From an uncultured Flavobacteriales bacterium (GTDB taxonomy: Bacteria > Bacteroidota > Bacteroidia > Flavobacteriales_G > Salibacteraceae), in assembly GCA_943788775.1 (NCBI GenBank), contig CALSRO010000009.1, positions 82,216 to 146,215 on the forward strand: 64,000 nucleotides of DNA. Direction: 5' to 3'. Position 1 is the stretch's first letter, and every line of letters begins with the position of its first letter. The notes beneath the pieces are model-generated. The model was not told where the DNA came from and did not search any database. It was given only the letters and a program-made list of their open reading frames with translations. The position numbers and the translations under genes are program-made. Of this stretch, positions 55,318 to 64,000 are shown piece by piece.

Positions 55318-55409
55318 CTGTTTGTTTCTTAAGTAACATATTGAATCGCAGATAGTTCGATTCATCTCCATAATTCATTAATTTCATTCTGTCTCTAAGC
55401 AGTTGACTC

Positions 55410-57473
55410 TTGCCCTTTAAATCAAGGTATATATGGCAGCAAGTTCCTTTGTTTCGAATGCTTTGGCCATTCATACTCGGAATCATCATTGGAATTTTCC
55501 AACCAAATGTGGCGTTCATGAAAATTGCTCTTATCTGCTTGATTGCAATTGGAGCTATTATTCCGTTTTTGTTTTCTACGCGATGGTTAGCCACGATTCT
55601 ATTTCTACCTGTATTTCTCTTAGCGGGTTATGTAACCACAGTGCTGCACACGGATCGATTGTATGACGATCATTACTCCAAGTTTTCTCTCAATGACGAA
55701 GCATATTTCATAGGAGAGCTGAGTTCGGATGTAATTCCCCGAACTAAAAGCTATAAAGCAGAAATGTCTATTTCGGCAATGATCAATGGTGATGATACCA
55801 CCACATTAAATGGAATTCTATTGGTTTATTTTCAGAAGGATACAATTGCCTCCAAACTAGGATACGGTGATCAAGTTATTATAAAAGGTCGTTTAAATGA
55901 AATCGTTTCGCCTCAAAACCCTAAAGAGTTCAACTACAAAAGGTATATGGGTTTTCACCAAGTCACCCATCAAATTTATACTCCTACTGAGGATTGGATC
56001 AAACTAGAAGAGGGGACGGGCCTGGTTCGCTATATCAAAGACCTACAGCATGATGTTTTATCGATTTTAACTCAGCAAGGAATCAATGACCGCGAACTAG
56101 CCATCCTTTCGGCCTTGCTTGTAGGTTACAAACATCATTTGAGTGTGGATCAGGTGAATGCATTTGCCAGCGCTGGTGCAATGCATGTTTTGGCCGTATC
56201 TGGATTACACGTAGGAATCATTTTTCTGATCATCAGCTCATTATTAAAACCTATTGAAAAAGTAAAGTATGGCATATACATAAAGGGGGTACTAGTGTTA
56301 TTGACATTGTGGATGTATGCAGCAATCACTGGGCTTTCGCCATCGGTGACCAGGGCAGCAACCATGTTCAGTTTTGTGATAGCGGCACAGCAATTTAAGC
56401 GACACACCAATATTTTTAACACGCTCGCCGCAAGTGCAACTGCACTATTGATCATCAATCCATTCTTGATTGTGGAAGTTGGGTTTCAGCTTTCCTATTT
56501 AGCTGTATTGGGTATTGTCGTTCTGCAGCCTCATATCTACGGGCTATGGGAGACCGAAAACTGGTTGTTGGAAAAGCTTTGGGCAATTACTTCTGTTTCA
56601 GTTGCAGCTCAGGTAGCCACATTTCCACTTGGCTTGCTCTATTTTCATCAATTTCCGAATTACTTCTTGTTGAGCAATTTGGTTGTTATTCCAGCTGCTA
56701 CGGCCATTTTACCTATTGGGATAGCATTGATCGTACTGAATTGGGTTCCTATATTGAACACTATATTAGGCACGGTTTTATACTATTTAGTGCATTGGCT
56801 GGATATGTTTATCCAATGGGTTGAAGTCCTGCCCGGTGCGCTGATATTGGGAATTGATATAAGCATCTTCGAGACCTATTTCATCTACATGATTATCATG
56901 ACATCGGTTGTGTTCTTAATTGGTAGAAGGTATAAATGGCTGGTGGCGTTTCTTGTATCCTTTATCTCCATTGAAACATTGAACATAATTGAGTCCTTTC
57001 AGCAGAAACACCAGCAAATGTTGGTTATTTATAAAGTGAAGGGACACGAGGCAATGAGCATGATAAGTGGTCATCAACAACGTTGTATTGCAGACGAAGA
57101 ATTAACTGCGGATTTTGATAAGATGCGATTTCATATCCATCACCACTGGTGGAGCTTGGATTTAGATGAACCAACGTGGACTGTATTTAACCCTGGTTTC
57201 TATTTTGTAAACAAAAAGTCTCTTCTGGTTTTTGGGGGTGAAACAAAGGTTCCGAAGGAATCGCCAGAATTGGACTTACTTTATTTAACGGAAAGAACCT
57301 CCGATCATCCGAAATCGATTCTTGAGAGCATAAATGTGAAGGAGGTAATTCTATCCTGTAATTTGGATTGGAAAACAAGAAGCTATTGGCAACAACTTTT
57401 GAAAGAAAAGTCAATTCCCTACCACGATATTCGGAGCGAGGGAGCTTTTGTTATGGATAATCTTCTGGATTAA
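55410..57473 (+). CDS. ComEC/Rec2 family DNA-uptake channel protein
   Basis: The 687-residue product starts at a TTG at 55410 (an ATG at 55458 is an alternative). It has an N-terminal membrane region, an OB-like segment (DQVIIKGRLNEIVSPQNPKE), the competence domain with the family signature SAGAMHVLAVSGLHVGIIFL and about ten membrane segments, then a soluble C-terminal domain that is short and does not show the usual metallo-beta-lactamase HxHxDH. ComEC forms the inner-membrane channel for transforming DNA. Competence is inferred; other competence genes are not in the window. The 3' end overlaps the convergent lipoprotein gene by 23 bp. Confidence 0.9.
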   Translation: MPFKSRYIWQQVPLFRMLWPFILGIIIGIFQPNVAFMKIALICLIAIGAIIPFLFSTRWLATILFLPVFLLAGYVTTVLHTDRLYDDHYSKFSLNDEAYFIGELSSDVIPRTKSYKAEMSISAMINGDDTTTLNGILLVYFQKDTIASKLGYGDQVIIKGRLNEIVSPQNPKEFNYKRYMGFHQVTHQIYTPTEDWIKLEEGTGLVRYIKDLQHDVLSILTQQGINDRELAILSALLVGYKHHLSVDQVNAFASAGAMHVLAVSGLHVGIIFLIISSLLKPIEKVKYGIYIKGVLVLLTLWMYAAITGLSPSVTRAATMFSFVIAAQQFKRHTNIFNTLAASATALLIINPFLIVEVGFQLSYLAVLGIVVLQPHIYGLWETENWLLEKLWAITSVSVAAQVATFPLGLLYFHQFPNYFLLSNLVVIPAATAILPIGIALIVLNWVPILNTILGTVLYYLVHWLDMFIQWVEVLPGALILGIDISIFETYFIYMIIMTSVVFLIGRRYKWLVAFLVSFISIETLNIIESFQQKHQQMLVIYKVKGHEAMSMISGHQQRCIADEELTADFDKMRFHIHHHWWSLDLDEPTWTVFNPGFYFVNKKSLLVFGGETKVPKESPELDLLYLTERTSDHPKSILESINVKEVILSCNLDWKTRSYWQQLLKEKSIPYHDIRSEGAFVMDNLLD

Positions 57474-58140
57474 TCAAGCAGAATAGAATGCTCATATAAA
57501 TCGAAATGTCCGAGTTATTAAAAACGTATTGATTGACGAGGTTGTCAAATTGTATATCTGATTTGTTAGGACTAAACTCCCATTGATCTTTATAGTATGG
57601 ATTACCGCTAAGATTGTGAAGTTTATATTCACTCAATAAGCGCATTGACAATGGTAAATGGTGATCAATCACAAATTGATTTTGACTAGAATTTGGTTCA
57701 AATGTTAGTTCCATTTCACCTCGGTATTTCGCCTTTTTCGATATGGCATAAATCGAATCTTGAATTAGAAATCTCATGTTAATATTCGATGTGTGCAGTG
57801 TGTCAATACCAGAGATTGAGTCAATATTGATTCGGCATATGGTCAGGTAGTTTACCGCTATCGAAACTATAGTCTCGTTGCACTTTTTGTCACACAGTTC
57901 TAAATCAATTTCTTCGACACCAGCATTCGTTGGTATAATTGATAATTCAGAATCATGAAGAACAGTTTCATTCCAGGTCCATTTGGCGCTCTCTGCCTCC
58001 GAACAAGATTTGAAAGAGTAGGTAGCATTGACGATTGGTGCAGGTTCGGTGTCAATGTTTATACAAGTATTGAGTGTTTTATTACACGACCATAACAAAC
58101 CTGTTAACGGTATAATTGAAATGATTTCAGACGTAGACAT
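57451..58140 (-). CDS. Putative lipoprotein, divergent paralogue of its neighbour
   Basis: The 229-residue product has a lipoprotein signal with lipobox LLWSC (MSTSEIISIIPLTGLLWSCN). It shares an N-terminal pattern with the next upstream gene (CINIDTEPAPIVNATYSFKS against CFDLDKQTYSINEDVNFKDC), but where the neighbour has a PKD domain with WDFGDG this one has KWTWNETV, so the PKD motif is degraded. No known function. It is the second gene of the pair (51 bp gap) and overlaps ComEC by 23 bp at the 3' end. Confidence 0.68.
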   Translation of the reverse strand: MSTSEIISIIPLTGLLWSCNKTLNTCINIDTEPAPIVNATYSFKSCSEAESAKWTWNETVLHDSELSIIPTNAGVEEIDLELCDKKCNETIVSIAVNYLTICRINIDSISGIDTLHTSNINMRFLIQDSIYAISKKAKYRGEMELTFEPNSSQNQFVIDHHLPLSMRLLSEYKLHNLSGNPYYKDQWEFSPNKSDIQFDNLVNQYVFNNSDISIYMSILFCLINPEDYP

Positions 58141-58191
58141 ACAGCAATTTAGAGATTCTATTTGCCCATTGATTGCACAATTAGATTTCGG

Positions 58192-58866
58192 TTAAGGCGC
58201 CTGCACCTTAAACCCAAAATCAAGGTTGAGCTTCATTGTTTCGGCCTTGCCATAGAAGTGGAGTCCTTCGTAGTAACGCTGTTTGTCTAAATTGACTATC
58301 ACGTTGCTGTGTGCATAAAGCGTATCGTAAACGATATAATTTCCTTCCCAAACGTCTGTATCTGGCAAAACAAAGTAGTAGTGTATCAAACTGAGACTCG
58401 GCTTGGATGGAATAGATTTTTCAACGATGCTGAAGTTTACCTTACAATCTCCGCCATAACCCCAAGCAAAGGCGTCATGCGCGTGCGTTACAAAAAGTTT
58501 GTCGCAAATGGCTTGTCTTGGTCCAGTGACGGTATCCATTGAAGTAACTACATCTATTTTATTCAGATAGTAATACCCAACATCGAGATTGAACGTAAAG
58601 TCGTCTTCGCCTTTTTTGTTATAGGTGCGCAAAACAGCCGTGTAATGCCCTGATTCGGTATACCGATGTGTAGGTGACATTTCATCACTTCTATTGCCAT
58701 CTCCAAAGTCCCATTCGTACCTATCTGCATAGTCAGAGCAGTCTTTGAAGTTTACATCTTCATTGATAGAGTAAGTCTGCTTATCGAGGTCAAAACAAGC
58801 TTCTGGTTCGCGGACACAGGAGGAAGTAAGTACTATGAGCGACAGCAGGGTTAGAGTTTTATTCAT
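58192..58866 (-). CDS. PKD-domain lipoprotein
   Basis: The 224-residue product has a lipoprotein signal (MNKTLTLLSLIVLTSSC, lipobox Cys17) and a PKD domain at about 30-95 with YEWDFGDGNRSDEMSPTHRY and GHYTAVLRTYNKKGEDDF. The C-terminal half is an uncharacterised beta-rich region. PKD domains mediate protein or glycan contact at cell surfaces. It is likely outer-membrane anchored. It forms a tandem with the divergent paralogue downstream. Confidence 0.82.
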   Translation of the reverse strand: MNKTLTLLSLIVLTSSCVREPEACFDLDKQTYSINEDVNFKDCSDYADRYEWDFGDGNRSDEMSPTHRYTESGHYTAVLRTYNKKGEDDFTFNLDVGYYYLNKIDVVTSMDTVTGPRQAICDKLFVTHAHDAFAWGYGGDCKVNFSIVEKSIPSKPSLSLIHYYFVLPDTDVWEGNYIVYDTLYAHSNVIVNLDKQRYYEGLHFYGKAETMKLNLDFGFKVQAP

Positions 58867-58896
58867 TGTAGAAAACTAAAGAAGGATGTTTGAAGC

Positions 58897-59749
58897 TTAA
58901 ATATCGGAAAAAGAGAATGTTTCCTTCAGTCGAACTCCTTTTTCGGTGTGTTGTACCGTACAGCACTCGTTCACAGAATCATGTTCAAGGAAGAGCACAA
59001 AGTCGTTGTCTGCAGCGGTGTTCATGAAGCGCTCTTTTTCGTCTAAGGTCAGTAGCGGACGTGTATCGTATCCCATGACATAAGGCAAAGGGATATGTCC
59101 TGTGCTGGGCAATAGGTCAGCCATGAAGACGATCGTCTTTCCTTTGTATTGGATGTGAGGAATCATCTGAGCATCAGTATGCCCATAAGCCATCAATACA
59201 TCCATATTCGGAAACGGTTGCTTAAGGAAATCGCTATCATGTGGTAAGAATTCCAATTGTCCGCTTTCCTGAATCGGCAAGATGTTTTCCTTCAAAAAGG
59301 AAGCTTTTTCTCGCGCGTTAGGTTCGGTGGCCCATTTCCAATGCTGCTCGTTGCTCCAAAATTTAGCATTCTTGAACGCTGGTCGAAAAGCTTCAGACTT
59401 GCTGTCAAATTCAATGGCTCCTCCGCAATGATCAAAGTGTAAATGTGTCAAGAAAACATCAGTAATATCATCGCGATGAAATCCCTGCGCTGCTAGTGAC
59501 GAGTCCAAGGAGTCATTTCCATGTAGGTGAAAATGACTGAAGAACTTTTCGCTCTGCTTGTTGCCAATGCCTGTGTCAATCAGCAGCAGTCGGTCACCGT
59601 CCTCGATCAGCAGAGAACGCATGGCCCAATTTGCACATGTTGTTGCTATCGCAAGGGTTTGTTCGAGTCCACAAAGACTTCGGAACCACGCCAAACATGG
59701 CACCACCATCTAATTTGAAGTTACCTGTGTTTATGACGTGTAATTGCAT
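58897..59749 (-). CDS. MBL-fold metallo-hydrolase, one apparent frameshift near the N-terminus
   Basis: The metal motif THLHFDHCGG (HxHxDH) and DLLPSTGHIPL, EHDSVNE identify a metallo-beta-lactamase-fold hydrolase. The natural N-terminus is from ATG 59749 (MQLHVINTGNFKLDGGAMFG ... TNPCDSNNMCK), in a different frame. Dropping one T at about 59629-59640 gives NNMCKWAMRSLLIEDG and joins the two parts into about 284 codons. The family includes lactonases and quorum-quenching enzymes; the substrate here is unknown. Without the fix, the frame would start with unrelated sequence. Confidence 0.82.
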
Positions 59750-60827
59750 GATTTAGAGTTTTTTCGTTAGCTCCGATGGAATTCAAATCTTCAAAGGCTT
59801 CCATCAATCGGGCTACCATTGTTTTTTCGCCTTCGCGCAACCATTTTCTAGGGTCGTAGTATTTCTTGTTCGGTTTATCATCTCCCTCAGGATTACCTAA
59901 CTGAGACTGAAGATACGCTCTAATTTTTTGCCTCAAAATCGCGAACACCTTCCCAAAAAGCCCATTGTGTATCCGTGTCAATGTTCATCTTGATCACACC
60001 ATATTCAATTCCTTCTCGGATTTACTGCTCTCGTTGAACCCGAACCACCATGAAAGACAAAGCTTACTGGGTTGTCGCCATCAATGTTGAATGTCTTTTT
60101 GATGTAGTCCTGACTGTTTTTAAGAATAATGGGAGTCAACTGTACGTTACCAGGTTTATACACTCCGTGTACATTTCCGAAGGCTGCAGCAATGGTAAAA
60201 TTCGGACTAATCGCATTTAATATTTCATAGGCATAACCCACTTCATCAGGTTGTGTATAAAGCTTTGAACTATCTATTCCGGTGTTGTCCACACCATCTT
60301 CCTCACCGCCAGTAACTCCCAATTCGATTTCGAGTATCATGTCGATGGCACTCCATGCGCTCTGTGGTATTCTGCACATGTTTCCTATGTTCTCAATGAT
60401 TGGCTCTTCGCCTCAGGTCAATCATGTGGCTCGTATACAAGGGGCGTCCAGTTTCGGCATAGTGCTTTTCCCCGGCTTCGAGCAATCCGTTAATCCATGG
60501 TAGAAGTTTACGAGCACTATGATCAGTATGCAGGATCACATCAACGCCATAGTGTTTAGCCATTTCGTGGACATGCTTTGCTCCTGAAATTGCTCCTGCT
60601 ATTGGCCGCCTTTTTCGCCCGAATTGTCGAGTGATTTTCCAGCATATGAAAGTGCGCCCCCGTTGCTGAATTGTATAATCACAGGTGAGTTGGCTTTTGC
60701 AGCTGCCTCTAACACTCCGTTTACGGTTTGTGTACTAGTAACATTCACAGCCGGGTAGGCCATTTTGTGCTGCTTATGATTTTTCGAAAAGTGTCAGCGC
60801 TTCTTGCGCATTTAATACTCCTGCCAT
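59721..60827 (-). pseudogene. fbaA: Class II fructose-bisphosphate aldolase, broken by several indels (likely sequencing errors)
   Basis: The gene begins at ATG 60827 (MAGVLNAQEALTLFEKS) and its protein can be read only by switching frame about six times. Recognisable pieces include FAYPAVNV-type MAYPAVNVTSTQTVNGVLEA, ILHTDHSARKLLPW with the zinc-ligand His, SKLYTQPDEVGYAYEILNA, TIAAAFGNVHGVYKPGNVQL, FVFHGGSGSTR and LGNPEGDDKPNKKYYDPRKW. These match the E. coli-type class IIA enzyme that cleaves fructose-1,6-bisphosphate in glycolysis and makes it in gluconeogenesis. The 3' end overlaps the MBL start at 59749; dropping one A in the run there would end it at 59753. All frames remain conserved, so the breaks look technical. 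Confidence 0.78.
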
Positions 60828-60848
60828 GGTCGATTTTATTTGCTCGCG

Positions 60849-60856
60849 CAAAGGTA
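60849..60856 (-). promoter_or_regulatory. Candidate -7 box (TACCTTTG) for the aldolase gene
   Basis: Exact TAnnTTTG match on the minus strand, 21 nt before the ATG at 60827, in the divergent region with mpl. Confidence 0.4.
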
Positions 60857-60987
60857 TAATTTGGATTCTCAGGAGAAAGTCAAAAATCAAAGGCTACTTC
60901 ACCAACGATTTGATGTTTGTATCTATCTGCCACAAATGCAACAACCATTCATCGTTCAAATAGATTTGAGATTCAAATCACAGGCTC

Positions 60988-62355
60988 ATGAATATTCATT
61001 TTATTGCCATAGGAGGCGCTGCTATGCACAATTTGGCATTGGCCATGCACCATTTGGGACACCAAGTTACAGGATCTGATGATGAAATTTTCGAACCAAG
61101 CAAAAGGAAGGTTGGCAAAATTCGGACTCTTACCAACGCAGATGGGGTGGGATGAGGATCGGATAGCCGAGGACTTGGACGCTATTATTTTGGGAATGCA
61201 TGCCAGAGAAGACAATCCTGAGTTGAAGAAGGCACTACAAATGGGAGTGAAGGTCTATTCATACCCAGAGTTTATTTATGAGCAATCTAAGGACAAGACA
61301 AGAGTGGTCATTGCAGGCAGTCACGGAAAAACGACCATCACATCCATGATCCTACGCGTGCTAAAAAAACTCACTCGCGATTTTGATTATTTGGTCGGTG
61401 CTCAAATCGAAGGATTTGAGACCATGGTGCGTTTGAGTGACGCTCCCGTTATCATTCTAGAAGGGGATGAATATTTAAGCTCGCCCATTGATCGGAGACC
61501 GAAGTTTCATCTGTATGACCCACACATTGCTTTGATTTCTGGAATCGCATGGGATCATATCAATGTTTTCCCAACTTGGGACAACTACAAAGCGCAGTTT
61601 TCCCAAGTTCATTGACGATCTCAACCCAGGATCGCATCTTGTCTATTGCTCGGCAGATGATACTCTGGCTGCTATGGCCCAAGCACATAATACAAGAATC
61701 CATAAACACCCATACCAGACTCCGGATAATTGAAATTGCCAATGGCCAAACTACCATCTTGGACGAAGGAAATCACTTCCCGATTTCGGTATTTGGAAAT
61801 CAACAATTTGCAGAACATGAATGGTGCTCGACTAGTATGCGAGCAACTGGGAATTAATAAGGAGACGTTTTACCATGCCATCAGGTGATTTCACGGGTGC
61901 CAGCCGAAGACTAGAAGAGATCGCGGGAAATGACCATTCTGTGGTTTATAAAGAGCTTCGCACATTCCCCCTCTAAACTGAAGGGCTACGGTGGAGGCGG
62001 TTAAGGATCAGTGGACCAATCGAATATTGGTGGCTTGCATGGAGTTACACACTTTCAGTAGTTTGACCCAAAGAGTTCCTGCTGGAATATAAAGGCGCTA
62101 TGGATAGAGCGGATGTGGCCATTGTGTTTTACAAAGAAGAAACCATAGAGCATAAGAAGCTTGAAACCGATCAGCGTGGAAGAGGTTAAATTGGCTTTCG
62201 GTCGGGAAGATCTAATCGTTTACACTCAAACCGATCAAATACAGAAAGACTTGCGCAGTCGAAATTGGTCAAATTCGAACTTACTGCTGATGAGCTCTGG
62301 GAACTTTGGAGGAATGGACGTGGATAACTTTGGGAAAGAAATCGCTAGCTCGTAA
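60988..62355 (+). pseudogene. mpl: UDP-N-acetylmuramate:tripeptide ligase Mpl-like, broken by several indels (likely sequencing errors)
   Basis: From ATG 60988 (MNIHFIAIGGAAMHNLALAM) the protein needs about seven frame changes to 62355. It reads: nucleotide-binding Rossmann start, GLLPTQMGWDEDRIAEDLDA, the P-loop GSHGKTTITSMILR, EGDEYLSSPIDRRPKF, WDHINVFPTWDNY, FIDDLNPGSHLVYCSADDTL, NNLQNMNGARLVCEQLGINK, DFTGASRRLEEI and the C-terminal LKPISVEEVKLAFGREDLIV. This is a Mur-ligase of the Mpl type, which joins recycled murein tripeptide to UDP-MurNAc in cell-wall recycling. It is adjacent and divergent to the aldolase gene. All segments stay conserved, so errors are more likely than true loss. 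Confidence 0.75.
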
Positions 62356-62843
62356 ACACTTCTGGTTTTGCGCGCATAATCAATACTAAGATCAGCGTGT
62401 AGAGAAAGCCAATGACCATCATTCCAAACAGCGTAAGTGGTACTATGGGTAAATGCATTGAAAATAAACTCAGCGGTATTGATTGCATTCTGTGTTGCCT
62501 CTTCACTTTGTGCGGCAGCCACCTTTACATCCTCAATTTTACTAGCAAAATATCCAGGATTTATCCATTTGTATATAGATCCATGTAAAGGCAGAGATGA
62601 TGATGGCAAAAATGGAAGTGGTTTTCATCCCAGTTTTTACATCGATTGTAAAATCGCTCTGTGGGTATTTAGACTATGAACGATACGCAACCCTAAAAAC
62701 AATGCGAGTAAAAAGAGTAGGAGGTAGGAGAATCGAACATACATGTCCCAATCGTCATTTGGATAGAGCCAAAGAAAGTAGCTCATTGTAACGATGATAA
62801 CGCCAAATGCCGCTCCGAGTGCATATTTTGTGTAGTCTTCCAA
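62345..62843 (-). pseudogene. DUF4199-like membrane protein, broken by two or three indels
   Basis: An ATG at 62843 starts a hydrophobic N-terminus (MEDYTKYALGAAFGVIIVTM ... YLLLFLLALFLGLRIVHSLN). The next part in another frame reads MKTTSIFAIIISAFTWIYIQ, then the WINPGYFASKIEDVKVAAAQ helix, and finally TTLFGMMVIGFLYTLILVLI MRAKPEVFTS ending at 62345. Joined, this is about 160 residues with four membrane segments and resembles DUF4199 proteins, common and uncharacterised in Bacteroidota. It overlaps the convergent mpl stop by about 11 bp. The frame changes are probably sequencing errors, as in its neighbours. Confidence 0.6.
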
Positions 62844-62860
62844 TTCGCTTGCATAAGTAA

Positions 62861-62899
62861 AAAAGTGGCTCAGTTTCTAATCAGAAACGAGCCACTTTT
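62861..62899. terminator. Strong hairpin terminator after rho
   Basis: A long near-perfect inverted repeat (AAAAGTGGCTC ... GTTTCT/AGAAAC ... GAGCCACTTTT) with a 4-nt loop and one bulge lies just downstream of the rho stop. Confidence 0.85.
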
Positions 62900-62905
62900 A
62901 ATTCT

Positions 62906-64000
62906 TTAGTAGATTCGGATTATACCGTTCATAGAAATCAAGAACTCCTCGTTGCTCTGGGTGTTAGCCATTTGCTGCTTCAAGAATTCCATAGCCTCAA
63001 CGGTATTCATATCGGATAGATGCTTTCTCAAGATCCACATGCGCTGTAACACATCCTTCTCCATCAATATGTCATCTCGTCTTGTACTAGATGCTACCAG
63101 ATCAATCGCTGGGAACACTCTTCGGTTACTCAACTTACGATCTAACTGAAGTTCCATGTTACCCCGTTCCTTTTGAATTCTTCAAAGATTACTTCGTCCA
63201 TTTTAGAACCAGTCTCCGTAAGGGCAGTAGCAATGATGGTTAATGAACCACCGTTTTCGATATTTCTTGCAGCACCAATAGAAGCGCTTCGGCTTGGTGT
63301 AATGCATTTGCATCCACACCGCCAGTTTAATACCTTGCCCGATGCAGGAGCGGTTGTGTTAATAAGCTCGAGCCAATCGTGTAATCGAATCCAAAAGAAT
63401 CACCACATCGTGACCACACTCCACTAATCGCTTCGCTTTTTCTAGTACGATGTTCGAAACACGCCACGTGTCGCTCTGCTGGTTCGTCAAACGTAGAAGC
63501 AACAACTTCCGCGTTAACACTTCGCTCCATGTCTGTCACTTCTTCCGGACGTTCATCAATGAGTAATATCATCAAGTAGACCTCTGGGTGATTATCCGCG
63601 ATAGCGTTTGCAATCTCTTTTAATATTTCAGTCTTACCTGTTTTTGGTTGGGCACACGATGCAATCCACGTTGTCCTTTTCCGATAGGCAGTGAACAAAA
63701 TCGATGGCTCTTGACGTAATGACTCTGCTTTCTGTGTCCGGTCAACGTGGAATTTTTCCTGTGGGTAATAAGTGGTGTCAAATAATCGAATGGCCACTCT
63801 GTCTCTTACTTGAGCAAATGGTAATCCGTTGATTTTTTCAATTCGAATTAATGGGTAATTCTTTTCACCTTCTTTTGGTGGGCGAATAGATCCTAAGACA
63901 GTATCACCCGTTTTCAAACCATAAAGCTTGATTTGAGATTGCGATACATAGATATCATCTGGAGATGATAGGTAACTGTAATCGGCAGAACGAAGGAATC
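62906..64000 (-). pseudogene. rho: Transcription termination factor Rho, 5' end beyond window, several indels (likely sequencing errors)
   Basis: The gene enters from the right edge in the RNA-binding domain (SADYSYLSSPDDIYVSQSQI), then reads KTGDTVLGSIRPPKEGEKNY, the ATPase Walker A region AQPKTGKTEILKEIANAIA, the Walker B-like [31 protein letters not shown], and in another frame the C-terminus [20 protein letters not shown] ... QRMWILRKHLSDMNTVEAMEF to a stop at 62906. At least four frame changes lie between about 63160 and 63770. Rho is a hexameric RNA helicase that ends transcription and is essential in most bacteria, which favours sequencing error over true inactivation. A strong terminator follows it. 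Confidence 0.85.

Noticed and set aside
55178..55594. Minus-strand open frame of 138 codons around the ComEC start
   Set aside because: It overlaps both the SOUL and ComEC coding regions in other frames and has no features of its own.
62437..62791. Plus-strand open frames opposite the DUF4199-like gene
   Set aside because: They are out-of-frame shadows; the minus strand encodes conserved membrane segments once indels are allowed.

Overview
The window is a 64 kb stretch of a Bacteroidota genome, most likely a marine or freshwater Flavobacteriales (Cryomorphaceae-like) bacterium. The evidence is type IX secretion (T9SS) C-terminal sorting domains, a PorP/SprF protein, several TPR-PD40-OmpA proteins of the PorE type, SprB repeats, a SusC-less TonB receptor with a carboxypeptidase-like N-terminus, DUF2723, and candidate promoters of the Bacteroidota form TAnnTTTG. 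GC is about 40% by eye. I see no tRNA, rRNA, insertion sequence, prophage or CRISPR array. No gene-free stretch exceeds 300 bases.

Layout. 1-10 kb: a truncated VPS10/sortilin-like beta-propeller protein, a frameshifted lipoprotein, thiol peroxidase (tpx), rRNA methyltransferase (rlmF) and a 1468-residue secreted M43 metalloprotease with SprB repeats. 10-16 kb: a secreted protein of unknown function, a tight AIM24/ChaN/thioesterase/esterase operon, and a fumarylacetoacetate-hydrolase/exonuclease pair. 16-26 kb: two PorE-like OmpA proteins, a 2-oxoacid dehydrogenase E2 and a TonB receptor. 25.7-39.7 kb: a long leftward cluster. It starts with a giant fibre-like secreted protein carrying a 99-bp tandem array, then a small secreted protein, a T9SS type-B substrate, a PorP/SprF and a twin-OmpA protein. 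It continues into YfiR, a TPR protein and a HAMP-SpoIIE phosphatase. 40-55 kb: DUF2723 glycosyltransferase, LpoB-like and COG3014-like lipoproteins, SpoIID-like protein, lpxB, surE, an Omp28-like secreted protein, a Zn-metallopeptidase, a DUF4139 protein, DinB, a GT-C-like membrane protein and SOUL. 55-64 kb: ComEC, two paralogous lipoproteins, a metallo-beta-lactamase-fold hydrolase, and badly frameshifted fructose-bisphosphate aldolase, Mpl, DUF4199 and Rho.

The best candidate for an undescribed system is the 25.7-39.7 kb cluster. It pairs a secreted fibre and its SprF/OmpA surface apparatus with a module that resembles YfiBNR (OmpA partner, periplasmic YfiR, HAMP membrane effector). The effector output here is a SpoIIE/PP2C phosphatase instead of a GGDEF cyclase. 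This is inference from domain order and gene order.

The right-hand 4.5 kb needs caution. Several housekeeping genes there are broken by many single-base indels while every reading frame still encodes conserved sequence. That points to uncorrected sequencing error near a contig end rather than gene decay. Isolated single-base frameshifts also occur at about 3.68, 21.47, 49.92, 50.91 and 51.42 kb.
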